Assembly: GCA_002409595.1 (NCBI GenBank)
Contig: DHNQ01000029.1
Location: forward strand, 73,192-137,191
DNA length: 64,000 bases
Reading direction: 5' to 3'
Origin: Dysgonomonas sp. UBA5412
GTDB taxonomy: Bacteria; Bacteroidota; Bacteroidia; Bacteroidales; Dysgonomonadaceae
This document shows, in pieces, positions 17,784 to 27,334 of this stretch. Made by a program: the position numbers and the translations under genes. The notes below the pieces were generated by a model, which was given only the letters and a program-made list of their open reading frames with translations, was not told the DNA's origin and did no database searches. The number at the start of each line of letters is the position of its first letter. Within the stretch, counting starts at the first letter, position 1.

Positions 17784-18425
17784 TTATCCTTCCATGAGCT
17801 TCAATACACGATCATAGCCCCATTTCTCGTCTATGTCTTCATGTGAAACAAACACATTTTGCCATTGAAAATCAGGAATTGAAATTCTTTTCTGAGCAGA
17901 ACCATTCCATTCTATATCAAATCCAACTTCTTTGAGTGCTTTAGCAACTTTATTGCCAACAATGATTGCTTCTTTATCATTATTTTCGGTTGCTCCATAA
18001 AAGCCGATCATCAATATGTTATCTTCAATAGCCCTTTCCAAATCCTGACCGTGGTAATAGCAATAGCCAAGAGGAGTTATCCCCATATCTTCGGCATCTT
18101 TCCAAACCGATCCGGCATCATATATAGCATCCGCAGTTTCATATCCGGCATTATGCAATGCAATAATCTTATCGCGGCACAAATTATCGAATGCCTGACG
18201 AAGGCGGTCTGTATCCGTTGGCTTCGACCAAGTCTTAGCCGCTTCTTCATGTTTCGCATATTCCTGACTAAAGGTATTACGAATCCATTCTTCCGAAATC
18301 TCACTCTCCCACCCCTCTTCTTCAACGGCTTCCAGAGCATCGTTAATAATATCTTCCAGAGATTCAAATCCTGATTTTATACCAATAAGGAAATGATTAT
18401 AAAGATATTCTTCATTTTCTGTCAT
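17784..18425 (-). CDS. Hypothetical protein, resembles DUF6891
   Basis: A 213-residue acidic cytoplasmic protein without signal or membrane helix. The centre reads LGYCYYHGQDLERAIEDN and later GNKVAKALKEVGFDIEWNG, a pattern I associate with the DUF6891 family, whose function is unknown. That association is from memory and moderate. It is the last gene of the minus-strand run that begins with rfbB, 40 bases after murA, and ends at the shared terminator. No catalytic motif is apparent. Confidence 0.6.
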   Translation of the reverse strand: MTENEEYLYNHFLIGIKSGFESLEDIINDALEAVEEEGWESEISEEWIRNTFSQEYAKHEEAAKTWSKPTDTDRLRQAFDNLCRDKIIALHNAGYETADAIYDAGSVWKDAEDMGITPLGYCYYHGQDLERAIEDNILMIGFYGATENNDKEAIIVGNKVAKALKEVGFDIEWNGSAQKRISIPDFQWQNVFVSHEDIDEKWGYDRVLKLMEG

Positions 18426-18465
18426 AGTCTAAAAATTGAGAAAATTAGTTTGTCATAGTGTTTAT

Positions 18466-19770
18466 TTAATCCAGTCGCAATATATTTGCCCCCAACTGGT
18501 TAAGGCGTATATCTATATTTTGATACCCTCGGTCTATCTGTTCTATATTGTGAATTGTACTTTTACCATCGGCACACATCGCAGCAATAAGCAAAGCGAT
18601 ACCGGCACGAATATCCGGCGAAGTCATTGTAGTTGCCCGCATAGGACGTTTGCCCGTACCAATCACTGTTGCACGATGCGGGTCGCATAGAATGATTTGA
18701 GCACCCATATCAATCAGCTTGTCAACAAAGAACAAACGGCTCTCAAACATTTTTTGATGAATAAGGACACTACCTTTTGCTTGTGTAGCAACAACTAACA
18801 ACACACTGATAAGGTCAGGTGTAAGTCCCGGCCATGGTGCATCGGCTATGGTAAGGATAGAGCCATCTATAAAAGTATCTATGGTATATTCTTTCTGCGC
18901 CGGAACATAAATATCTTCTCCCTGTCTTTCCAATTGGATGCCTAATCGGCGGAAAGTATCGGGAATAATACCTAAATCATCGTACGCTACATTCTTGATG
19001 GTGATCTCTGATGCTGTCATTGCTGCCATTCCGATAAAACTGCCGATCTCTATCATATCCGGCAATATACGATGTTTCGCTCCACTCAATGAAGAAACTC
19101 CTTCGATACGAAGCAGGTTCGACCCTACTCCCGATATCTTGGATCCCATTTGAATAAGTAAGCGGCATAACTGCTGTATATACGGTTCACAAGCGGCATT
19201 ATATATTGTAGTTTCGCCTTCTGCCAATACAGCAGCCATTATTATATTAGCTGTACCTGTTACAGAGGCTTCGTCCAGCAACATATACGCACCGACTAGC
19301 TTATCGGCTGTTATATTATATATCTGAAGGGCATCATCGTATGCAAATTCAGCTCCTAGCTTTTGTATTCCAACGAAGTGAGTATCAAGACGACGACGCC
19401 CGATCTTATCTCCTCCCGGTTTTGGCAACATAGCCTTTCCAAATCGGGCAACTAATGGTCCTATAATCATTACCGAACCTCGAAGGGAAGCGCTCTTCTT
19501 AAGAAACTCCGGTGTCTGCAAATATTCGGTATCTACACTTTCAGCCTTAAAAGACCATGTATCTTCTCCTATACGACGGGTTTGTACTCCCATTTCGCCC
19601 AATAGGGCTATCAGATTATTAACATCCAATATGTCGGGTACATTTTCTATAATTACTTCTTGTGGAGTAAGTAACACTGCACATATAACTTGTAATGCTT
19701 CGTTTTTTGCTCCTTGCGGAGTAATGTCTCCACTGAGGCGACAGCCTCCCTCTATAATAAAAGATGCCAT
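18466..19770 (-). CDS. murA: UDP-N-acetylglucosamine 1-carboxyvinyltransferase, Asp-type active site
   Basis: A 434-residue EPSP-synthase-fold enzyme that adds enolpyruvate from PEP to UDP-GlcNAc, the first committed step of peptidoglycan synthesis. Substrate residues Lys22-Asn23 (GAKNEAL) and Arg97 (SLRGS) are present. The catalytic loop reads LPKPGGDKIGRRRLD, so residue 121 is Asp (codon at 19408-19410) where E. coli has Cys115, the residue alkylated by fosfomycin. Asp-type MurA is active in other bacteria such as mycobacteria and is insensitive to the drug. It lies 79 bases after murB in the same direction. Confidence 0.95.
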   Translation of the reverse strand: MASFIIEGGCRLSGDITPQGAKNEALQVICAVLLTPQEVIIENVPDILDVNNLIALLGEMGVQTRRIGEDTWSFKAESVDTEYLQTPEFLKKSASLRGSVMIIGPLVARFGKAMLPKPGGDKIGRRRLDTHFVGIQKLGAEFAYDDALQIYNITADKLVGAYMLLDEASVTGTANIIMAAVLAEGETTIYNAACEPYIQQLCRLLIQMGSKISGVGSNLLRIEGVSSLSGAKHRILPDMIEIGSFIGMAAMTASEITIKNVAYDDLGIIPDTFRRLGIQLERQGEDIYVPAQKEYTIDTFIDGSILTIADAPWPGLTPDLISVLLVVATQAKGSVLIHQKMFESRLFFVDKLIDMGAQIILCDPHRATVIGTGKRPMRATTMTSPDIRAGIALLIAAMCADGKSTIHNIEQIDRGYQNIDIRLNQLGANILRLD

Positions 19771-19849
19771 AATTATTTTTAAGGTATTAGTTTCGAATAC
19801 TCATTTATATGCAAGATATAAAAGTTACTGCAAAACTTATACTATTTTT

Positions 19850-20851
19850 TTAATATATTCTTACTTCAGGTTCTAATTCAATATTAAATGTGTCTTTCAC
19901 TGCAGCTTGTATTTCGCGCATGAAACGTACAATATCATTTCCATCAGAAGAACCATAATTCACAATTATCAACGGTTGATTGGGATATGTACCTATATCT
20001 CCTACCCGAATTCCTTTATATCCCGACTTGTCGATAAGAAAGGCAGCGGAAGTTTTCATCATGCCGTCTTTCTGGAGATAAGCAGGCAGATCAGGATAAT
20101 CTTTTAAGATTTCTTCGGTTTGTTCTTTTGTTATATACGGATTCTTAAAAAAGCTTCCGGCATTGGGTAATATCTTTTCGTCTGGCAGTTTACGTTCACG
20201 TACCCGTATTACAGCATCTCTTACATCTTGTATTGTAGGATCTTCAATATCTTCCAATTCTTTATTCAGATCAAAATATTTAGGGCTATATGAGAATGTA
20301 CGTTTCAAATGAAAGACTACGGATATTACAATGTATTTATTTGTCCGTTTGAATATACTATCACGATAAGCAAATTCACATTCGACATTAGAAAAAGAGA
20401 TCACTTCGTTTGTCTCCATATCTAACGCAACTACTTCCCTTATAACGTCTTTGACCTCTACCCCATAAGCTCCGATATTCTGAATGGGGGCAGCTCCGAC
20501 TGTACCGGGAATTAAAGATAAGTTTTCCAAACCGGCAAAGCCTTGTTCGACACAATATGCAACCAGTTCATCCCAGTTTTCCGAAGCATTTACTTCAATA
20601 AATATATCTTCATCGTCTTCGTCCCAAGTTTCACGAAGCCCCTTTATGCAGGGATGAATTACCAGACCATCAAAGTCACGGGTAAAAAAGAGATTACATC
20701 CTCCTCCGATAATTAGTTTCTGCTCTGCGGAATGCTCTGAAAGACATTCACGCAATTCTTTTACATTCTTAGGTTGGCAAAATATCTTTGCCAAAGCTTC
20801 TGTTTTAAATGAATTATAATCTTTTAATGAGGTTTGCCTATAATAGTCCAT
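19850..20851 (-). CDS. murB: UDP-N-acetylenolpyruvoylglucosamine reductase
   Basis: A 333-residue type I (E. coli-like) MurB. It shows the flavin-binding IIGGGCNLFF, IPGTVGAAPIQNIGAYG, the Tyr-containing insert typical of type I, the catalytic Ser in NAGSFFKNP and the late Glu in ELEPEVRIY. It reduces the MurA product to UDP-MurNAc with NADPH. Standing directly upstream of murA, it completes the two-step branch in one transcript. Confidence 0.97.
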   Translation of the reverse strand: MDYYRQTSLKDYNSFKTEALAKIFCQPKNVKELRECLSEHSAEQKLIIGGGCNLFFTRDFDGLVIHPCIKGLRETWDEDDEDIFIEVNASENWDELVAYCVEQGFAGLENLSLIPGTVGAAPIQNIGAYGVEVKDVIREVVALDMETNEVISFSNVECEFAYRDSIFKRTNKYIVISVVFHLKRTFSYSPKYFDLNKELEDIEDPTIQDVRDAVIRVRERKLPDEKILPNAGSFFKNPYITKEQTEEILKDYPDLPAYLQKDGMMKTSAAFLIDKSGYKGIRVGDIGTYPNQPLIIVNYGSSDGNDIVRFMREIQAAVKDTFNIELEPEVRIY

Positions 20852-20885
20852 TTCAGGGATAATTGGTTCAACATATACTTAGATT

Positions 20886-21701
20886 TCAACGCTTTCGTTT
20901 AAACCAAGCAAATAATATGGCTAAAACAGCCAATATTGCAACTATTATTAATATTGTTTGCCAATGATGCATTACAAACTTAATAATAAAAATAAGAGCT
21001 ACAACAGCGATAATAACACCTATGATTTGAATTGTGCGTCGAATACGGAGTTTTCTTTTCGCACGTAATTCTTCTTTTTCATAATCAATATTATCTACAA
21101 GAGGAGACACAAATGAAGGTTTTTCATTCCCACCCTCTGTATTTAATTCCTGCTCTATGATTTCGTCAGGATCGTTTTCTTGTATTTCTTCTGCTGCCAA
21201 TGAAATTCCAGCTTCCGGATATGTCGAATTTTCAGTCAAGCCTGTCTCCGAGTTATCTACTGAATAAGAGTCTTGTATAGGCTCTACGATCTCCATTGGA
21301 ATACTATCTGCATTTGGCGTAGGCTCCGGCTCTGAAAGTGACAAAATATCAGAATCAGCAACATCGGTATGTTCAGCTATTGGTAAAAGATCATTGTTAA
21401 TTTCAATAGATGGCATTTGCTCTGTCGGACTATTGTATTGCAATCTTTTATTATTATCTGTATCAGAAAGTCTTATAATCGTATCCACTCTGGAAGAGGC
21501 AACTTTTGTATCAAAATCATTGCTTTGAACCATTTCGATCAGCTCATCCTCTATTGCCGGATATTTCTTCATTAAGGTCTGACATGCGTTTGCAAAATCT
21601 CTGAACCGTTGAATCTTTTCTAATGTAGCTTTAACTTCATCTCCATTATTGGCAGATAAGTCCAGTATTTTGTCAGCTAGAATTGCCTTTAAGCGTTCCA
21701 T
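20886..21701 (-). CDS. Hypothetical membrane-anchored protein
   Basis: A 271-residue protein. The first 80 residues are helical and charged, the middle (about 95-205) is acidic, Ser/Glu/Pro-rich and probably disordered, and the C-terminus has two hydrophobic segments (IIGVIIAVVALIFIIKFVM and TILIIVAILAVLAILFAWF) ending in KRKR. It is thus likely a tail-anchored inner-membrane protein facing the cytoplasm. It sits three bases after rfbB and 34 before murB, so it is cotranscribed with envelope genes. No known domain recognised. Confidence 0.75.
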   Translation of the reverse strand: MERLKAILADKILDLSANNGDEVKATLEKIQRFRDFANACQTLMKKYPAIEDELIEMVQSNDFDTKVASSRVDTIIRLSDTDNNKRLQYNSPTEQMPSIEINNDLLPIAEHTDVADSDILSLSEPEPTPNADSIPMEIVEPIQDSYSVDNSETGLTENSTYPEAGISLAAEEIQENDPDEIIEQELNTEGGNEKPSFVSPLVDNIDYEKEELRAKRKLRIRRTIQIIGVIIAVVALIFIIKFVMHHWQTILIIVAILAVLAILFAWFKRKR

Positions 21702-21704
21702 AAT

Positions 21705-22841
21705 CTATCGGTCGCCATACATTTGTTCATAATACTTCATATAATCTCCCGAAGTAACTTCTTCTACCCACGATTGATTATCAAGATACCAATATATTGT
21801 TTTCACAATGCCTTTATCGAATGAAGTTTCGGGCAACCAGCCCAAATCTTTCGATATTTTAGATGGATCTATTGCATATCGTTGATCGTGCCCCTGACGG
21901 TCTTTAACAAACGAAATAAGGTCGTCATTGATCCAACTTATATCAATAGTTCCGTCTTTGGCAGTCTCTTTTTTTTGTAAAACAGCCCTATATTCAGGTT
22001 GTTTTTCCATTATATCGTATATAGTTTTGATTACCAATCTGACAATATCTATATTTTTCTTTTCATTGTGTCCACCCACATTATATACTTCATCAACGCG
22101 CCCTTTGTGAAGAACGGCATCAATAGCCTTACAGTGATCGGTCACATACAACCAATCGCGCACATTGCTCCCATCTCCATATACGGGCAATTGCTTACCT
22201 GCAAGAATGTTGCGAATGATAAGAGGAATTAATTTTTCAGGAAAATGATAAGGTCCATAGTTATTTGAGCAGCGAGTTATGTTTATTGGCATTTTGTATG
22301 TCTCACCATAAGCTCTAACAATCAAATCACCGCCGGCTTTTCCGGCACTATACGGCGAACGGGGATCGAGAGGAGTCTCTTCTGTAAAGAATCCTTCTTC
22401 ACCTAAAGATCCATAAACCTCATCGGTAGATACTTGTAAGAATTTAACTCCTTCACGCCATATCGGATAATTGTTTTCATCTTTACCAACTGTCCAATAC
22501 TTTTTAGCTGTATCCAGAAGATTTTGAGTACCTAATACATTTACTTGCAAAAAAAGTTGTGGATTTTCGATACTTCTGTCCACATGACTTTCTGCTGCAA
22601 AATTGATAACATAGTCTATTTGATAATCAGAGAATACTTTTTCAGTTATATTGCGATCACAAATATCTCCTTTCACAAAAGTGACTCTGGGGTCTTTTAG
22701 TTCTTCAACCAAAGTACCTAAATTACCTGCGTACGTTAGTGCATCAAAAACGATAAGCTTTGCTTCCGGGTATGTAGTAAGCATGTGCTTTACAAAATTA
22801 GAACCGATAAAACCAGCTCCCCCTGTGATTAAACAAGTCAT
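21705..22841 (-). CDS. rfbB: dTDP-glucose 4,6-dehydratase
   Basis: A 378-residue extended short-chain dehydrogenase. NAD site GGAGFIGSNF at the N-terminus; STDEVYGSLG supplies the dehydratase Asp-Glu pair; YSAGKAGGD is the catalytic Tyr-x3-Lys; RCSNNYGPYHFPEKLIP and VRDWLYVTDHC are RmlB signatures. It makes dTDP-4-keto-6-deoxyglucose for rhamnose or other deoxysugars of surface glycans. Unusually it stands alone without rfbA, rfbC or rfbD and heads a run that leads into murB and murA. Confidence 0.95.
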   Translation of the reverse strand: MTCLITGGAGFIGSNFVKHMLTTYPEAKLIVFDALTYAGNLGTLVEELKDPRVTFVKGDICDRNITEKVFSDYQIDYVINFAAESHVDRSIENPQLFLQVNVLGTQNLLDTAKKYWTVGKDENNYPIWREGVKFLQVSTDEVYGSLGEEGFFTEETPLDPRSPYSAGKAGGDLIVRAYGETYKMPINITRCSNNYGPYHFPEKLIPLIIRNILAGKQLPVYGDGSNVRDWLYVTDHCKAIDAVLHKGRVDEVYNVGGHNEKKNIDIVRLVIKTIYDIMEKQPEYRAVLQKKETAKDGTIDISWINDDLISFVKDRQGHDQRYAIDPSKISKDLGWLPETSFDKGIVKTIYWYLDNQSWVEEVTSGDYMKYYEQMYGDR

Positions 22842-22875
22842 TTATTTACTAAATATTTTTCAATTATATTATTCG

Positions 22876-22883
22876 CAAAAATA
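22876..22883 (-). promoter_or_regulatory. -7 promoter box for the rfbB-murBA run
   Basis: Minus strand TATTTTTG, 35 bases before the rfbB ATG, matches TAnnTTTG. Confidence 0.5.
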
Positions 22884-22982
22884 AGAAAAAAACAAGACTA
22901 AAAAACATCCGCTACCCAATATATAATTTAAATCTTTATAATGATCGTTATTTGAGCTTAGATTAGGAATCTCTTTTTTGAG

Positions 22983-22990
22983 TATCTTTG
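22983..22990 (+). promoter_or_regulatory. -7 promoter box for the pentapeptide-repeat gene
   Basis: TATCTTTG is a perfect match, 78 bases ahead of the ATG at 23068. Confidence 0.5.
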
Positions 22991-23067
22991 CATAAAACTA
23001 ACATTCTGTATATATTACAGATTATTTCACACAACACATCTAAAAGAACAGAACAACTATTTAAATT

Positions 23068-24108
23068 ATGCCTAAGAAAAGAAAAATATTATCGTCTATC
23101 ATAAAAAATAATCAAAAGGTACTTTCGGATTTTTACTACAAATATATTTTTCTAATTATAATCTTTGGATGTATACTTATCGGGCTTGTATTTTATAAAC
23201 TCGATGCTCATATCATACTATTTGGAGACACTCCTTCTGCACTTGGAGAATACGTAAAAACTGTTGCCACCGGACTTGGAGGAGCACTAGTAATATTGGG
23301 CTTATGGATCAATAACAGACGTGTTGCTGAACAAACACGACAAAATAACATTGCTGAAAAAGGACAGATAAACACCAGATTTAAAGATGCTGCAACACTA
23401 CTCGGCAGTGGCAATGTAAGCTCCATCATTTCGGGAGTATATGCCTTACATCAGATTGCGCTCGAATCTTCTGAAGAGAAAGGAATGCAAAGAGGTTATG
23501 TCAGCATTATACATGATATATTGTGTACATATATAAGGGAGAATACCGAAATTATTGTAAATAAAGACACAGGTAAAGAATGGCTCGAAAATAGTAAACC
23601 CACGATCGTAATACAAACAATCATAAAAGTATTATTCAAAAATAATGAGTTTATATACAGCGACCTAATGACAGACCTTTCTAATTGTGTATTCGAAAAT
23701 ATTGATTTCGATAATGCTTATATAACTAATGTAGACTTCACAAAGTCTAAATTTATCAAATCAAGCGCACAGAATTGCAGCTTCAATTCTTGCTACATGG
23801 AAAATAGCTTTATTGATGAAATGGATTTCGCCGACAGTAGTTTTGAGAAAGTTATTTTCGATTCATCTCACATTAAAAATTCGAATTTCTCTAAAACAGA
23901 ACTTCGAAATTGCGATTATTGGGAATCAATAATCTACAATACAAAATTTGACGATGTAATATTTGAGAATGCAGACTTTAAAAATGCAGTATTTGAAGGA
24001 CAAGTCACATTTAAAAATACGATTTTAGCACGGCACACTTTGGAAGAAATAAAGACAAATTCTAATATTTTGACTAGAATAAAAGAAAATACACAGACTA
24101 AAAGTTAG
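23068..24108 (+). CDS. Pentapeptide-repeat membrane protein
   Basis: A 346-residue protein with two N-terminal hydrophobic segments (YIFLIIIFGCILIGLVFY and GLGGALVILGLWI). A conserved helical linker follows: RVAEQTRQNNIAEKGQINTR, then SSIISGVYALHQIA, which precedes pentapeptide repeats in many bacterial proteins. Residues about 200-325 form tandem A(D/N)LxF-like repeats (CVFENIDFDNAYITNVDFTKSKF), expected to fold as a right-handed quadrilateral helix. Role unknown. It is a single-gene unit with divergent rfbB behind it and gdhA ahead. Confidence 0.85.
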   Translation: MPKKRKILSSIIKNNQKVLSDFYYKYIFLIIIFGCILIGLVFYKLDAHIILFGDTPSALGEYVKTVATGLGGALVILGLWINNRRVAEQTRQNNIAEKGQINTRFKDAATLLGSGNVSSIISGVYALHQIALESSEEKGMQRGYVSIIHDILCTYIRENTEIIVNKDTGKEWLENSKPTIVIQTIIKVLFKNNEFIYSDLMTDLSNCVFENIDFDNAYITNVDFTKSKFIKSSAQNCSFNSCYMENSFIDEMDFADSSFEKVIFDSSHIKNSNFSKTELRNCDYWESIIYNTKFDDVIFENADFKNAVFEGQVTFKNTILARHTLEEIKTNSNILTRIKENTQTKS

Positions 24109-24156
24109 GTAAACACTTTTTACATTATAAAAAAGACAATATGAAAATATTTTTTC

Positions 24157-24164
24157 TACATTTG
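24157..24164 (+). promoter_or_regulatory. -7 promoter box for gdhA
   Basis: TACATTTG matches TAnnTTTG, 32 bases before the gdhA ATG. Confidence 0.55.
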
Positions 24165-24196
24165 CACTATCCATAAATCAAAATCTATATTAGAAT

Positions 24197-25531
24197 ATGA
24201 AAGTAGAACAAGTATTAGAAGATTTGAAGCGTAGATTTCCAAACGAACCGGAGTATCATCAGGCCGTACATGAAGTATTGGAGTCGATAGAAGAAGAGTA
24301 CAACAAACATCCCGAATTTGAAAAAGCAAACCTCATAGAAAGACTTTGTATTCCTGATCGAATTTTCTCATTCCGTGTAACATGGACAGACGATAAAGGA
24401 AACACTCACACCAATATGGGATATAGAGTGCAACATTGCAATGCAATCGGTCCATACAAAGGAGGTATCCGTCTTCACGCTTCAGTAAACCCGTCTATAC
24501 TTAAGTTTTTAGCTTTCGAACAAACTTTCAAAAACTCATTAACAACCTTACCCATGGGAGGTGCAAAAGGAGGCTCAGATTTTAGCCCAAAAGGAAAATC
24601 CAGTGCTGAAATAATGCGCTTCTGTCAGGCATTCACCACAGAACTTTGGCGTCACATAGGACCGGATACAGATGTTCCCGCAGGAGATATAGGAGTTGGA
24701 GGACGTGAGATTGGATACATGTTTGGAATGTACAAAAAACTTGCCCGCGAATTTACTGGAACATTTACCGGTAAAGGATTGGCTTTTGGCGGATCGCTCA
24801 TTCGTCCCGAAGCTACAGGTTATGGCAATGTATATTTCCTACTGGAAATGCTTAAAACAAAAAATATAGATATTAAAGGTAAAAAATGCCTTATATCTGG
24901 ATCGGGTAATGTGGCACAATACACTTGCGAAAAGTTAATCGAGCTGGGAGCAATACCGGTAACCTTATCAGATTCGAGTGGTTACATCTATGATCCGGAA
25001 GGAATAACTACTGAAAAGCTAGAATATGTAAAAGAACTCAAAGAGCTTTACAGAGGTCGTATCAGTGAGTATGCAGAAACATACGGATGCAAATATGTAC
25101 CTAATGCTCGTCCGTGGGGCGAAAAAGGTGATATTGCTTTGCCTTCTGCAACACAAAACGAACTGAATGGTGAAGATGCTCAAAAGTTGGTAGACAACGG
25201 GGTAATAGCCATTTCGGAAGGAGCTAACATGCCATCTACCCCTGAAGCAATTGCAATATTCCAAAAAGCTAAAATATTTTATGCACCGGGAAAAGCTGCA
25301 AATGCCGGAGGTGTATCAGTTTCAGGTCTTGAAATGACTCAAAACTCAGAGCGTTTAAACTGGGCTGCTGAGGAAGTAGACAATAAGCTGAAATGGATAA
25401 TGCAAAACATCCATGAAAACTGTGTAAAATATGGTACGGAAGCTGATGGCTATGTAAACTACGTGAAAGGAGCCAACATTGCCGGATTTATGAAAGTTGC
25501 TAAAGCTGTTATGGCACAAGGAATTATTTAA
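24197..25531 (+). CDS. gdhA: NADP-type glutamate dehydrogenase
   Basis: A 444-residue hexameric-type glutamate dehydrogenase. The substrate site is clear: YKGGIRLHASVNPSILKFLAFEQ and LPMGGAKGGSDFSPKGKS with the catalytic lysine. The Rossmann part has LISGSGNVAQYTCEKL. Length and the KGLAFGGSLIRPEATGYG segment fit the anabolic, NADPH-linked class found in E. coli. It aminates 2-oxoglutarate with ammonia. Own promoter box and a strong terminator mark it as a single-gene unit. Confidence 0.95.
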   Translation: MKVEQVLEDLKRRFPNEPEYHQAVHEVLESIEEEYNKHPEFEKANLIERLCIPDRIFSFRVTWTDDKGNTHTNMGYRVQHCNAIGPYKGGIRLHASVNPSILKFLAFEQTFKNSLTTLPMGGAKGGSDFSPKGKSSAEIMRFCQAFTTELWRHIGPDTDVPAGDIGVGGREIGYMFGMYKKLAREFTGTFTGKGLAFGGSLIRPEATGYGNVYFLLEMLKTKNIDIKGKKCLISGSGNVAQYTCEKLIELGAIPVTLSDSSGYIYDPEGITTEKLEYVKELKELYRGRISEYAETYGCKYVPNARPWGEKGDIALPSATQNELNGEDAQKLVDNGVIAISEGANMPSTPEAIAIFQKAKIFYAPGKAANAGGVSVSGLEMTQNSERLNWAAEEVDNKLKWIMQNIHENCVKYGTEADGYVNYVKGANIAGFMKVAKAVMAQGII

Positions 25532-25603
25532 TATCTATAAAGACTATAAAAAGAAAGAGAGACTATTTTTTTCACATGATAGGTTAATTTCTGAATAACT
25601 TAG

Positions 25604-25640
25604 AACAAGTGTTTTCAATCAAGGAAACACTTGTTTTTTT
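25604..25640 (+). terminator. Terminator after gdhA
   Basis: Arms AACAAGTGTTT (25604-25614) and AAACACTTGTT (25625-25635) followed by a T-run. Confidence 0.85.
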
Positions 25641-25786
25641 ATAGGCTATTGATTATCCAACAAACAGAATTACGCACTAGAACATTGTGTAATGCCTTGT
25701 TGATTCTCAAAATAAAACCAAATGACATCAAAGCGACATTCTTCTAATATTTTATTACTTTCGCAATTCACTTATTACAACTTATT

Positions 25787-26647
25787 ATGAAACTAATTAT
25801 TACATTTATTTTATTCTGTCTTTTTTCCACCAACTCTTCTTTTGCAAAAGACAAAGATATCTACCTGCCATCCGTTATAATGATGGAGGATCAAATGACA
25901 ATCAGAATATCCTATGATGAACAAAAACGAATCGTATCCATATCCAATCTCAATGCGATGGGTCATACATATATCGACAGCTCCAGTATTAGTATACAAT
26001 ATGACAAAGAAGGACGTATTAAACAAAAGCTTCAATACTCGATGCTATGTGAAAAAGAAGATATTAACAATATATTAAACACAACGAATTACACTTACGA
26101 CTACGATTACACTAAAAAAGATACGATAACCCTTCGCAAATCAAAGCAGATAATATCAGATGAATTAAACACTTATCCGATGGACACAAGTTATATAAAA
26201 ATATACAGAGACTCGAATAATACTATAATTGAAAGGCCTTTTGTCGAAAAAAAAGATGAAGTATCTATCACAAAAACCAAATTTGACAAAGATGGAAATA
26301 TTTCAGATTATTATCAATCTATAAAAACAGCAATGAATCATATTACTACGCACTTTTTCGTTGACGAATATATAAATAACAAATCAATATTTGAGAATGT
26401 AAATTTTGTAAGCAATTACAATAGAACACAGCTGAACATCATCCAAATATTTCTCATTATTGACCATGCTTCAAAAATACATGTAATGACAGAACTTATC
26501 CTTGATGAAAAGCAAAATTTAGAAGAAGAAAGAGGAACTATACAATACGAATATAACGAATTTGGCTACCCAATACGCTTAGAGATGAAGGATGAACAAA
26601 ATAGCTCCAAAAATACTCTCATCACTATTGAATATATTAAATTATAA
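25787..26647 (+). CDS. Hypothetical secreted protein with YD-like repeats
   Basis: A 286-residue protein with a signal peptide (MKLIITFILFCLFSTNSSFA). The mature part has several short units of the kind YDEQKRIVSISN, YDKEGRIKQKLQY, FDKDGNISDYYQS and YNEFGYPIRLEM, which look like RHS/YD beta-hairpin repeats that are spaced widely. No catalytic motif or toxin tail is seen, so a full RHS toxin is unlikely. It lies alone between two terminators. Periplasmic or surface location is inferred; function unknown. Confidence 0.7.
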   Translation: MKLIITFILFCLFSTNSSFAKDKDIYLPSVIMMEDQMTIRISYDEQKRIVSISNLNAMGHTYIDSSSISIQYDKEGRIKQKLQYSMLCEKEDINNILNTTNYTYDYDYTKKDTITLRKSKQIISDELNTYPMDTSYIKIYRDSNNTIIERPFVEKKDEVSITKTKFDKDGNISDYYQSIKTAMNHITTHFFVDEYINNKSIFENVNFVSNYNRTQLNIIQIFLIIDHASKIHVMTELILDEKQNLEEERGTIQYEYNEFGYPIRLEMKDEQNSSKNTLITIEYIKL

Positions 26648-26686
26648 AGATTGTGATTCCATTATCAGACAGATAAATAATAAAAG

Positions 26687-26716
26687 AAAGGGTTGCTAAA
26701 TTAAGCAACCCTTTTT
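26687..26716. terminator. Bidirectional terminator
   Basis: Arms AAAGGGTTGCT (26687-26697) and AGCAACCCTTT (26704-26714) between two converging genes; T-rich on the plus strand, A-rich before it. Confidence 0.85.
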
Positions 26717-27320
26717 ATTTCTCCTCTATAAAAAAGTGAATACTTTCTACCTTTTCCAATCTATTTTTTAATTCATCAAATTTCGATTTTCTTATTTCGA
26801 GCGTCATCATACAATCCATATCGTAACTTTGATCTACAATATTAGGCTCAAGATCCTTGACTATACGCATCACGTCATTCATAAAAGGATACTCAAACCC
26901 AAAAGACAGTCTGCAATCCACAGTCTTTTCTACGATGTTAGATTCATCAATAGCAGCTGCAGCAGCCTCACGATATGCTACAATAAGACCACTAGTACCT
27001 AATTTTATCCCGCCGAAGTATCGCACAACAGCAACAAGAATATCCGTCAATTCATTTGAATTTATCTGACCCAATATAGGCTTGCCCGCAGTACCCGAAG
27101 GCTCTCCATCATCATTGGCTCTAAATTCAGACCTATCCGAACCTAACATATAAGCCCAGCACACATGCCGAGCATCATAATATTCTTTACGAAGCTTATC
27201 CAACTCATTCTTAACCTCGTCAACAGATTGAACAGGAATAGCATAAGCAATAAATTTACTTCTCTTTTCAGAATAAACAGCCTTATATGTTTCTGTTATT
27301 GTTTTATAAACATCGTCCAT
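26715..27320 (-). CDS. yigZ: YigZ/IMPACT family protein
   Basis: A 201-residue protein of the YigZ family (UPF0029). It shows KRSKFIAYAIPV, the core DDGEPSGTAGKPILGQI and VVRYFGGIKLGTSGLIVAY, the conserved IMPACT signature, followed by a small C-terminal ferredoxin-like domain. Bacterial members may bind RNA or ribosomes; in eukaryotes the relative modulates GCN2 signalling. The frame extends six codons upstream to 27338, but a TATCTTTG box (minus strand, 27327-27334) overlaps those codons, so ATG 27320 is the likelier start, with an almost leaderless transcript if that box is the promoter. Confidence 0.88.
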   Translation of the reverse strand: MDDVYKTITETYKAVYSEKRSKFIAYAIPVQSVDEVKNELDKLRKEYYDARHVCWAYMLGSDRSEFRANDDGEPSGTAGKPILGQINSNELTDILVAVVRYFGGIKLGTSGLIVAYREAAAAAIDESNIVEKTVDCRLSFGFEYPFMNDVMRIVKDLEPNIVDQSYDMDCMMTLEIRKSKFDELKNRLEKVESIHFFIEEK

Positions 27321-27334
27321 ACAATGCAAAGATA

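Noticed and set aside
25787..26647. RHS toxin interpretation of the YD-like secreted protein
   Set aside because: Only four weak repeat units, 286 residues, no RHS core or toxin tail, and no immunity gene beside it.
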